From a bacterium (GTDB lineage Bacteria; Patescibacteriota; Minisyncoccia; UBA6257), in contig JAGGZF010000004.1 in the NCBI GenBank assembly GCA_021162155.1, positions 1 through 5,811 of the forward strand: DNA of 5,811 nt, in the 5' to 3' direction. The notes beneath the pieces are model-generated. The model worked only from the letters and a program-made list of their open reading frames with translations. It was not told the DNA's origin and ran no database searches. The translations under genes were made by a program, and so were the position numbers. Shown here one piece after another: positions 1 to 4,662 of this stretch. How positions within the stretch are numbered: position 1 is the stretch's first letter; each line of letters starts with the position of its first letter.

Positions 1-144
1 GTATGCTATTCCTTTTTGCTCAAAAATCGCCAAATCAAAAACTGGGGTCGGTTCATAGAAGATTTTAGAACAAGTTTGTTTGAATTACAAGAAGATTTTA
101 AAGCTCTATTAGAGGAGGTTTCCTCTTCTTTGGTGTCTGCTTAA
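1..144 (+). CDS. 3' end of an unidentified protein-coding gene (partial)
   Basis: An open frame enters from the left edge and gives 47 residues before a TAA stop at 142-144. The visible tail contains KNWGRFIEDF and then an acidic, leucine-rich amphipathic helix (LFELQEDFKALLEEV). There are no catalytic residues to see, so the function is unknown. A helical, charged C-terminus and a repeat only five bases past the stop would fit the end of a transposase gene, but that is a guess from position and style, not a recognised match. The frame could also be a short chance opening, although its amino-acid make-up looks natural. Confidence 0.55.
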   Translation, partial: VCYSFLLKNRQIKNWGRFIEDFRTSLFELQEDFKALLEEVSSSLVSA

Positions 145-149
145 TCCTT

Positions 150-179
150 TACCCCACCCTTCAGTCTACATTATTTTTG
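150..179 (-). repeat. Copy 1 of a ~30-bp dispersed repeat
   Basis: Read on the minus strand, this stretch runs AATAATGTAGACTG then AAGGGTGGGGTA. It matches the plus strand at 3753-3782 at about 26 of 30 positions. Similarity continues outward into an AAAGGA block in both copies, with a two-base gap. It starts five bases after the stop of the gene ending at 144. Just downstream, TGAAGGG at 183-189 could be the decayed other arm of a palindrome, since it pairs with CCCTTCA at 157-163. The role is unknown; see the copies at 3721-3782 and 3981-4010. Confidence 0.8.
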
Positions 180-257
180 AAATGAAGGGAAAAATTATAT
201 GACACACCGTTGGAATTTGTAACTTTTTGAGACTGATGTGGAAACGAAGATGATATA

Positions 258-1373
258 TCACTTTTTTGCACATATTTTTGAAAAATACTCTTTTAGAAAT
301 TCCTTTATTTCTTTGTGGCTTAAAATCTTCCGATTCCAAATGCCTTTGGGCAAATCTACGGGTTGTCTTTTCCTCTTTCTTAAATAGGATAAATATTTAA
401 GGGAAGGTGGCACTATATCAAAATAATACGATGGAACTATACCTTTATCTATTCTCCGTTTTATAAAGCAGGAGATATTGCTTTTCTTCCACCCTTCTTT
501 TTTCAATAATTCTATCCATTTTCTATAATTATCTTCTAACTTCCAACATAGTTTAATTAGTTTAATTATTAGTTTAATTAGAGAAGAATCTTTTTTGAGT
601 TTAGGTATCAAATTAGAATATCTACCTATTTCAGTTCTAAACATAGGAAAACCAATTGACCTCAAAGTGTATAATAACCTTCGCCTATTCATTTCATTCT
701 CTTTTGCTATTTGATATACGGACTTGCCATCTCCATCTTTTTTTAGTATTTGAAACTGTTCTATAAAACGCTCTTTTTTCTTATCCTCAAATAATATCTT
801 CTCTAATTTTGATGTTTCCTGGACAATGTAATCTATAACGGAGTTGTCGTGTCTTTCTTTAGGAGAAGGTAGAGGTAAAGTCGAAGGTTTTGCTTTCCAC
901 CCCGATTTAGTTCTTATAGGAGTAAGGACATCAGTAGAAATATAAGCTTCCTCTATAAAATCTTTCCCTTTTTCTCTATAAGCACTTTTTATTCTTTCGC
1001 CTGTTCCTTCGTATTCTTCTATTTCTTTTGCTCCTCTGATTAAATCAACAATTTTTTGTTTCAAAAAATCTTTGAGTTCAGGAAAAGGAACTTCTTTGGC
1101 TTGCTTTTTCTCTTTTTTCCATTGGCTTAATTTTTTTATATATTCCCTATAAACAATATAACTAATGCTAGTAAGTCCATTTTTTTCAAAGTATTTTCTT
1201 ATTTCCGGGCTTCTTAACAATAGACTTCTGACAGTATTTACGTCGTCCATCACTTGAGATTCCGTATAACCTTTTTTCTCCATCTTCTCAATGATTCTTA
1301 TTGTTCTTTCATCGGATTCCCTAAGTTCTTTCTTCAATTTCTCAATTCTCTTTTTAATCTCTTCTATCTTCAT
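258..1373 (-). CDS. Orphan basic protein with a possible HTH, 371 aa
   Basis: I do not recognise the family. The start codon (minus strand, 1373-1371) is preceded by GGAGA at 1382-1378 with a four-base gap, and a promoter lies just upstream, so the start is well supported. Residues 1-35 form a highly charged, probably coiled-coil helix (repeated K/E with I/L). Residues about 215-242 (SVYQIAKENEMNRRRLLYTL and the following RSIGF) look like a helix-turn-helix of the 'wait, choose, rewrite' type found in DNA-binding proteins. Residues 265-275 (LIKLIIKLIKL) come from a short DNA repeat. The protein is strongly basic and lacks membrane segments or a signal peptide, so a cytoplasmic DNA- or RNA-binding role is likely. 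It is divergent from the replication genes and could be their regulator or an initiator, but that is inference from position. Confidence 0.8.
   Translation of the reverse strand: MKIEEIKKRIEKLKKELRESDERTIRIIEKMEKKGYTESQVMDDVNTVRSLLLRSPEIRKYFEKNGLTSISYIVYREYIKKLSQWKKEKKQAKEVPFPELKDFLKQKIVDLIRGAKEIEEYEGTGERIKSAYREKGKDFIEEAYISTDVLTPIRTKSGWKAKPSTLPLPSPKERHDNSVIDYIVQETSKLEKILFEDKKKERFIEQFQILKKDGDGKSVYQIAKENEMNRRRLLYTLRSIGFPMFRTEIGRYSNLIPKLKKDSSLIKLIIKLIKLCWKLEDNYRKWIELLKKEGWKKSNISCFIKRRIDKGIVPSYYFDIVPPSLKYLSYLRKRKRQPVDLPKGIWNRKILSHKEIKEFLKEYFSKICAKK
550..579. repeat. Three copies of the 9-mer AGTTTAATT
   Basis: The 9-mer occurs at 550-558, 559-567 and, after a 3-bp ATT spacer, at 571-579. All spacings are multiples of three, so the minus-strand gene stays in frame and gains the repetitive LIKLIIKLIKL segment. 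This looks like local slippage expansion inside the coding region. Confidence 0.75.
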
Positions 1374-1395
1374 CTCTTCTCCATTGTCGATTTAT

Positions 1396-1424
1396 ATTAT
1401 ACCTTATTCAAATAATTTTGCAAA
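1396..1424 (-). promoter_or_regulatory. Sigma70-type promoter of the 371-aa minus-strand gene
   Basis: On the minus strand, TTTGCA (1424-1419) is followed after 17 bp by a perfect TATAAT (1401-1396). Transcription should begin near 1389, leaving a leader of about 16 bases that contains the GGAGA ribosome-binding site before the ATG at 1373. The -35 lies in the palindrome TTTGCAAA (1417-1424), which also reads TTTGCA on the plus strand and could serve a divergent promoter. Confidence 0.7.
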
Positions 1425-1446
1425 CTTTTTTCCCATTCTCCTATAT

Positions 1447-1629
1447 ATGATGGAAGAACAAATTAAAAAGTGGTCTAAATTATATGGCAAAGTTATTTCC
1501 GAAGAGGAATATAAGGCGATTTGCCGCAATTTAGATGGGTTCTTTACTACTCTGAAAGAATGGACTGATGAAGAAAGGATGGTTAAAGATGAACAAGAAC
1601 AATGTATATCTCACCAAAGACCTCTATGA
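1447..1629 (+). CDS. Small orphan protein, 60 aa
   Basis: This is the first gene of the plus-strand run. Two adjacent ATGs (1447 and 1450) are possible starts. The same frame stays open further upstream, but that stretch lies opposite the minus-strand gene and its promoter and is hydrophobic shadow sequence, so I start here. No good Shine-Dalgarno site precedes either ATG. The core (YGKVISEEEYKAICRNLDGF, then FTTLKEW) is a compact charged helical protein of the kind often found among accessory genes; I cannot name a function. The last 41 bases overlap the next gene in another frame, which indicates translational coupling. The tail after about residue 45 is probably not conserved, since it is also coding for the next protein. 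Confidence 0.6.
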   Translation: MMEEQIKKWSKLYGKVISEEEYKAICRNLDGFFTTLKEWTDEERMVKDEQEQCISHQRPL

Positions 1630-1828
1630 GGCTTCTTTTCTTTACGCTAACTACTTGAAATTAGTTGGCTTGGAAAAAGAAGGAAAATTTTTCTATTTTG
1701 TTTTTGAAAACAAAGAAAAAGCAGAAAATTTATCTAATAAATACTGGGCAAAAGAGGGAAAGGTAATTGCAAAGGAGTATGCAGAAGCTATCCGTTCCCT
1801 AAAGGATAGGCTATATGCAAGAAGGTAA
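1589..1828 (+). CDS. DUF5659-like small protein, 79 aa
   Basis: The chosen start (ATG 1589) has AAGGA at 1575-1579 about nine bases upstream; an alternative ATG at 1568 would add seven residues (MKKGWLK) and lacks a good ribosome-binding site. The protein reads NVYLTKDLYEASFLYANYLK, then FYFVFENKEKAENLSNKYW, and ends in EAIRSLKDRLYARR. From memory this order (a 'T-x-D-L-Y' opening, a central aromatic F-x-F strand, a conserved 'yW' and a final 'LKdrly') resembles the DUF5659 family of small proteins of unknown function in mobile elements and phages. The gene overlaps the preceding one by 41 bases and is 11 bases from the zinc-finger gene, so it belongs to the replication operon. A nucleic-acid-binding or regulatory accessory role is possible but unproven. 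Confidence 0.75.
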   Translation: MNKNNVYLTKDLYEASFLYANYLKLVGLEKEGKFFYFVFENKEKAENLSNKYWAKEGKVIAKEYAEAIRSLKDRLYARR

Positions 1829-1839
1829 AGGGAGATGAG

Positions 1840-2469
1840 ATGGAGAAAAGGTATTATTATGACGAAGCATTGGGATATTATGTAGAAGTCCCTTCCTATT
1901 ACTATTCTCATAACCTCTCTGATAAAGAACTTATTGAACTCTTCCCCGAAGCAAAGGAGATTATCTCCGAAAAGATAAAAGAATGGCAGGAAATAGAAAG
2001 GGAAATTGTTGAGGAGCAGGTTAAACCCTTTTTAAGAAAGTTGAAAGGGGTTAAAGATGAAGTTAAGAGATATTTCTATAAAGAATCACTTAAGTTAATG
2101 GTAAATCCGATGTTAGTTAAGGCTATAAATAATATTCAAAGATTAAGACGATTAGAATTTATTGCCAACTATAGGCCTAAAAAAGACAGCAAAAGGAAAA
2201 TAAGAGATTTTGAAGCAAAGATTGAACAAGCAAAGCAAACTCCGATTGTAGATATAGCTTCTTCCTTTCTCCAATTGAAGAAATCAGGGAAAAATTATAA
2301 GGCTCTATGTCCTTTTCATAAGGAAAAACATCCAAGCTTCTATCTCTATCCAGAAACTAACTCTTTCTATTGTTTTGGCTGTAATCAAGGAGGTGATGTA
2401 ATTAAACTTGTAGAACTTGCTTTTAATTTAGAATTTAAAGAAGCAATTGAATATTTAATAAGGAGGTAG
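1840..2469 (+). CDS. Protein with C-terminal CHC2 (DnaG-type) zinc finger, 209 aa
   Basis: Residues about 135-209 match the N-terminal zinc-binding domain of bacterial DnaG primase: PIVDIASSFLQLKKSGKNYK, then the ligands C157, H160, C178 and C181 in a C-x2-H-x17-C-x2-C arrangement, with HPSF, FYCFGC, GGDVIKLV and the closing EAIEYL helix. In DnaG this domain sits at the N-terminus and recognises the single-stranded template ahead of the catalytic TOPRIM region. Here it is at the C-terminus and the protein ends directly after it, so no polymerising domain is present. Residues 1-20 are tyrosine-rich (RYYYDE, SYYY), and 40-130 are charged helices of unknown fold. GGGAG at 1830-1834 sets the start. 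The next gene, an AAA+ ATPase, follows after six bases in the same frame. I infer a template-binding or helicase-loading role in replication of an accessory element. Confidence 0.85.
   Translation: MEKRYYYDEALGYYVEVPSYYYSHNLSDKELIELFPEAKEIISEKIKEWQEIEREIVEEQVKPFLRKLKGVKDEVKRYFYKESLKLMVNPMLVKAINNIQRLRRLEFIANYRPKKDSKRKIRDFEAKIEQAKQTPIVDIASSFLQLKKSGKNYKALCPFHKEKHPSFYLYPETNSFYCFGCNQGGDVIKLVELAFNLEFKEAIEYLIRR
2461..2467 (+). promoter_or_regulatory. Strong Shine-Dalgarno site overlapping the upstream stop codon
   Basis: AGGAGGT is a full-length match to the anti-SD, eight bases before the ATG at 2476. It encodes the last two arginines of the zinc-finger protein and shares its T with the TAG stop (2467-2469). 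It argues that the ATPase is made by its own initiation, coupled to termination upstream, rather than by read-through. Confidence 0.85.
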
Positions 2470-2475
2470 ATAAAG

Positions 2476-3783
2476 ATGGATAAGAAACTCTTAGACCAAG
2501 AGATTGAGAAAGTAGAAAAAGAAATCGAAGATGAGGAAATAATTAAAAGAAATCGGGAGCATTTAAAAAGGATATACCCTCCCCTATCAAGACAAGAATT
2601 ACTGGAAATATTAGGTTTGACGATTAAGAGAGATGAAGCAAATAAAATTATTACCTTCCTGTGTTTTCTATCTGCCTATACGGAGAATAGTCAATTTAAT
2701 ATTAGCTTTAACGCTCCCTCTTCTACCGGTAAATCCTATATTCCAATTGAAATAGCCTCTCTTTTTCCAAAAGAAGATGTAATAAAGGTAGGATACTGCT
2801 CACCTACTGCCTTTTTTCACGAAAAAGGGGAATTTCAAAAGGAATTAGGGGGCTATTATCTTGACTTAGAGCGAAAGGTTTTAATCTTTTTAGACCAGCC
2901 ACACACTCAACTATTGGAACACTTAAGGCCTCTGCTTTCTCACGATGAGAAAGAAATTAAAGTAAAAATAACTGATAAGAGCCAAAAGCACGGCCTTAAA
3001 ACTAAGAATGTGGTTATTAGAGGTTATCCTTCGGTTATATTCTGCTCAGCAGGGTTAAAAATTGATGAACAAGAGGCTACAAGATTTTTGCTTCTTTCTC
3101 CGGAGATTACCCAAGAAAAGATTAGAGAGGGTGTATTAGAAGCCTTAAAGAAGGCGGCAAACTTAAAAGAGTATTTAGATAAAATAAACAATAATCCCAA
3201 AAGACAGCTTTTAGTTGAGAGAATAAAAGCTATTAAAGAAGAAGGCATAGAAGAGATTAAGATTCACGATATAGATAAAATTAGAGAAAAATTTTTCTCA
3301 GCCCACAAAACATTACAACCCCGCCATCAAAGGGATATAAAAAGGCTAATTTCTTTAATCAAAAGCCTCGCTCTTCTCAATCTCTGGCATAGGCAGACAG
3401 AAGAATTAAAGGTTATTTTGACCTCTGATAAGGATATAGAAGAGGGTTTTAGGCTTTGGGAAGAAATATCCTTTAGTCAAGAATTAAATCTCCCTCCCTA
3501 TATCTTTAAAGTCTTTGAGGAGATAATTTCTCCTCTTTATGAGGAAAAACAGGAAGGTTTAACCAGAAAAGAGATAATGCGGGGGTATCTAAGGATTTAC
3601 AACAGGCCTATAGCAGAATGGCAATTAAGAAGGGAAATTATTCCTATGCTTGAGATGGCTGGATTGATAGTTCAAGAGCAAGACCCGGATGATAAGAGAA
3701 ATAAGTTAATCATACCAGTTTACCCTACCCCTCAGTCTACAATATCTAAACCAGAAAATAATGTAGACTGGACGGTGGGGTAG
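2476..3783 (+). CDS. AAA+ ATPase, probable replicative helicase of an accessory element, 435 aa
   Basis: Residues 80-87 (APSSTGKS) are a Walker A loop with alanine in place of the usual first glycine; K86 and S87 would hold the phosphates and magnesium. Residues 134-142 (KVLIFLDQP) are Walker B, with D140 followed by Q instead of the catalytic E. Residues 158-180 form a charged beta-hairpin-like insert before a sensor-1 strand (VIFCSAG, 187-193), and R203 in EATRFLLLSPE is a plausible arginine finger. This order suggests the pre-sensor-1 hairpin group that includes SF3 and MCM helicases; that placement is inference. Residues about 362-415 look like a winged helix. The final 20 residues are encoded by a palindromic repeat and are probably a late addition. 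The AGGAGGT site and the zinc-finger gene upstream indicate a replication operon. I cannot name the family precisely. Confidence 0.8.
   Translation: MDKKLLDQEIEKVEKEIEDEEIIKRNREHLKRIYPPLSRQELLEILGLTIKRDEANKIITFLCFLSAYTENSQFNISFNAPSSTGKSYIPIEIASLFPKEDVIKVGYCSPTAFFHEKGEFQKELGGYYLDLERKVLIFLDQPHTQLLEHLRPLLSHDEKEIKVKITDKSQKHGLKTKNVVIRGYPSVIFCSAGLKIDEQEATRFLLLSPEITQEKIREGVLEALKKAANLKEYLDKINNNPKRQLLVERIKAIKEEGIEEIKIHDIDKIREKFFSAHKTLQPRHQRDIKRLISLIKSLALLNLWHRQTEELKVILTSDKDIEEGFRLWEEISFSQELNLPPYIFKVFEEIISPLYEEKQEGLTRKEIMRGYLRIYNRPIAEWQLRREIIPMLEMAGLIVQEQDPDDKRNKLIIPVYPTPQSTISKPENNVDWTVG
3721..3782. repeat. 62-bp imperfect palindrome made of two inverted repeat copies
   Basis: The left arm (3721-3745, TACCCTACCCCTCAGTCTAC then AATAT) and the right arm (3754-3782, ending TGTAGACTGGACGGTGGGG then TA) pair over about 25 positions, with three mismatches and two G-T pairs, around a loop near 3746-3757. 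Each arm is a copy of the repeat found at 150-179. The palindrome encodes residues 416-435 of the ATPase and its TAG stop. Both outer ends carry TA, as a mariner/IS630-type insertion would leave, so a tiny MITE is one reading. A hairpin in mRNA or single-stranded DNA is another. There is no U-tract after it, so it is not a standard terminator. Confidence 0.85.
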
Positions 3784-3798
3784 AAAGGAGATAAAAAG

Positions 3799-3987
3799 AT
3801 GAGCCTGAAAAGAAAATTAAAAAGAATTGAAGACAAAATCAAGATTTATAGAGAACCAAGAGTTATTGTAATAACGGGATTTTCTGAGCAAGAGATTAAG
3901 AAACAATTGCAGGAACTTAAAAAAACCTATGGGGAAAATTATTCAGAAAGATATGAAATTATTGAAGTTTTGTTTTGTAAAAAATAA
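3799..3987 (+). CDS. Small orphan protein, 62 aa
   Basis: AAAGGAG at 3784-3790 gives a clear ribosome-binding site eight bases before the ATG. The N-terminus is very basic (SLKRKLKRIEDKIK), followed by a hydrophobic strand (RVIVITGF) and a charged amphipathic helix (SEQEIKKQLQELKKTYG), and it ends with a second strand (YEIIEVLFCKK). This is a compact alpha/beta pattern, possibly a small nucleic-acid-binding or phage-type accessory protein, but I recognise no family. It lies 15 bases after the ATPase gene in the same frame and is probably cotranscribed with it. Repeat copy 4 begins over its stop codon. Composition resembles its neighbours. Confidence 0.65.
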   Translation: MSLKRKLKRIEDKIKIYREPRVIVITGFSEQEIKKQLQELKKTYGENYSERYEIIEVLFCKK

Positions 3988-4010
3988 TGTAGATTCAAGG
4001 GTAGAGTAGA
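3981..4010 (+). repeat. Copy 4 of the dispersed repeat (diverged half-copy)
   Basis: AAAATAATGTAGATTCAAGG followed by GTAGAGTAGA aligns with the right arm at 3755-3784 with roughly five to seven mismatches: the AAAATAATGTAGA block is exact and the G-rich arm has drifted. It starts inside the last codons of the 62-residue protein and covers its TAA stop (3985-3987). No matching left arm is visible upstream, so it is a half-copy. Confidence 0.65.
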
Positions 4011-4056
4011 AATACAGAATTGCTCAAATTTTAACAGATTTAAGGGGGTGATAAAT

Positions 4057-4440
4057 ATGCCAGAGGAAGAAAAATTAACCAATCGTCAGTTATTAGCCAT
4101 ATCTCATCTAATTGTCTCCTTTTCTCTTGAGGAGGCTTCTCAAAGAGCTAAGGTTAGCCGAAACACCCTTTATAAATGGCTTAAAAATGAGGATTTTAAG
4201 GCAGAATTAAAAAGGCAAAGGGATAAGGTTGTCAGAGAAGCCTTAGATAGGCTTAAAATGGCAATTACAAAGGCCGTGGAGGGCTTAATTAAGCTAACAG
4301 AGGCAAAGCGGGAAGAAGTTAGGCGTTTAGCCTGCAACGACATTATAACCCATACTCTAAAAAGTATTGAAATTGAGGATATTGAGCAGAGATTAGATAA
4401 GGTTGAGAGGATAGTTTTAGAGAAAAGAACTTATAAATAG
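4057..4440 (+). CDS. phBC6A51-like helix-turn-helix protein, 127 aa
   Basis: I start at ATG 4057 because AAGGGGG (4042-4048) lies eight bases upstream; an in-frame GTG at 4048 would sit inside that site and adds only three residues. Residues 6-50 form a homeodomain-like HTH: LTNRQLLAISHLI, SLEEASQRAKVSRNTLYKWL, then an aromatic 'D/E-F-K-A' helix. The remainder is a long helix (VREALDRLKMAITKAVEGLI) ending in a heptad-like tail (IEIEDIEQRLDKVERIV). This layout resembles the phBC6A51 group of phage and plasmid HTH proteins, some of which sit where a terminase small subunit would be. No large terminase or capsid gene is visible, so a DNA-binding regulator or partner of the replication module is as likely. 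It follows repeat copy 4 by about 46 bases and ends just before a new promoter. Confidence 0.75.
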   Translation: MPEEEKLTNRQLLAISHLIVSFSLEEASQRAKVSRNTLYKWLKNEDFKAELKRQRDKVVREALDRLKMAITKAVEGLIKLTEAKREEVRRLACNDIITHTLKSIEIEDIEQRLDKVERIVLEKRTYK

Positions 4441-4441
4441 C

Positions 4442-4470
4442 TTGACAGGTTATATCCCTTATGCTAACAT
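4442..4470 (+). promoter_or_regulatory. Near-consensus sigma70 promoter placed for a leaderless transcript
   Basis: A perfect TTGACA (4442-4447) is followed after exactly 17 bp by TAACAT (4465-4470), which keeps the most important T, A and final T of the -10. Transcription should start near 4476-4478, while the regulator's ATG is at 4480. The mRNA would therefore have almost no leader. No Shine-Dalgarno site is present upstream of the ATG, in keeping with this. Confidence 0.7.
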
Positions 4471-4479
4471 ATGATAATA

Positions 4480-4662
4480 ATGAAGAAGAAAGATTTAATC
4501 AGCCAATTAGAAGAATATCGGTTAGAAAATAAAATCTCTCAGAGAAAGCTTGCCAAAATATTAGGAGTTCACTACACAACTATCAATCGCTGGCTCACCA
4601 GAAAGTTTAAGCCAAATAAAATACAGGTATGGCAGATAAGGAAGTTGATTAATGGTAGATAA
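4480..4662 (+). CDS. Cro/XRE-type HTH regulator, 60 aa
   Basis: The protein is little more than one HTH domain: a first helix (DLISQLEEYRLENK), SQRKLAKILGV as helix 2 and HYTTINRWLTR as the recognition helix, then a closing helix (VWQIRKLI). This is the standard order of the Cro/C1 family, which bind operator DNA as dimers. An upstream in-frame ATG at 4471 would add three residues (MII), but it directly abuts the -10 box and would lie before the expected transcription start, so I prefer 4480. Neither ATG has a ribosome-binding site. The gene overlaps the next by 11 bases and heads an operon for membrane and secreted proteins, so it probably regulates that operon, possibly itself; I see no clear operator dyad. 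Confidence 0.8.
   Translation: MKKKDLISQLEEYRLENKISQRKLAKILGVHYTTINRWLTRKFKPNKIQVWQIRKLINGR

Larger units (their letters stand above)
150..3782. mobile_element. Candidate mobile-element segment bracketed by inverted repeat copies
   Basis: Copy 1 (150-179) and the right arm of the palindrome (3753-3782) are ~30-bp inverted repeats with the TA(CCCC) ends pointing outward. Between them lie the minus-strand orphan, two small genes, the CHC2 zinc-finger gene and the AAA+ ATPase gene, which is a plausible self-contained replication module. No transposase, recombinase or relaxase is visible inside, and no long target-site duplication is visible; only a TA dinucleotide is present at both ends. The left arm at 3721 and the extra copy at 3981 make other boundaries possible. 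This entry is a hypothesis about extent, not a demonstrated transposon. Confidence 0.3.

Noticed and set aside
1..144. Named transposase family for the left-edge gene
   Set aside because: Only 47 C-terminal residues are visible, with no DDE or Y1 motif, so any family name would be invented.
157..189. Rho-independent terminator after the first partial gene
   Set aside because: CCCTTCA and TGAAGGG give only a 7-bp stem with a 19-base loop, followed by A-rich rather than T-rich DNA. It is better explained as the remains of a repeat arm.
227..257. Plus-strand promoter starting TTGAGA
   Set aside because: The -10 candidates are poor at any allowed spacing, and it would read antisense into the orphan gene.
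1291..1446. N-terminal extension of the 60-residue gene giving a hydrophobic leader
   Set aside because: It runs through the opposite strand of the 371-residue gene and its promoter. Its Leu/Ile/Ser/Phe pattern is the mirror of lysine-rich coding sequence, so it is not a membrane segment.
1693..1911. 72-codon open frame on the minus strand
   Set aside because: It lies opposite the DUF5659-like gene and the start of the zinc-finger gene, which have better starts and recognisable composition. Its product is a low-complexity hydrophobic shadow (FVIIIPFLHLISLYLL).
3024..3248. 74-codon open frame on the minus strand
   Set aside because: It is antisense to the sensor-1 and arginine-finger region of the ATPase, with no ribosome-binding site or natural composition.
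150..4010. CRISPR array
   Set aside because: The repeats are few, in both orientations, and up to 3.5 kb apart, with no regular spacers and no cas genes.
3721..4010. Integron attC-type recombination sites
   Set aside because: The position after stop codons is suggestive, but the conserved GTTRRRY/RYYYAAC core boxes are missing and no integron integrase is visible.
4057..4440. Phage packaging (terminase small subunit) gene proving a prophage
   Set aside because: The HTH resemblance is real, but no large terminase, portal or capsid gene is in the window, so a prophage cannot be claimed.
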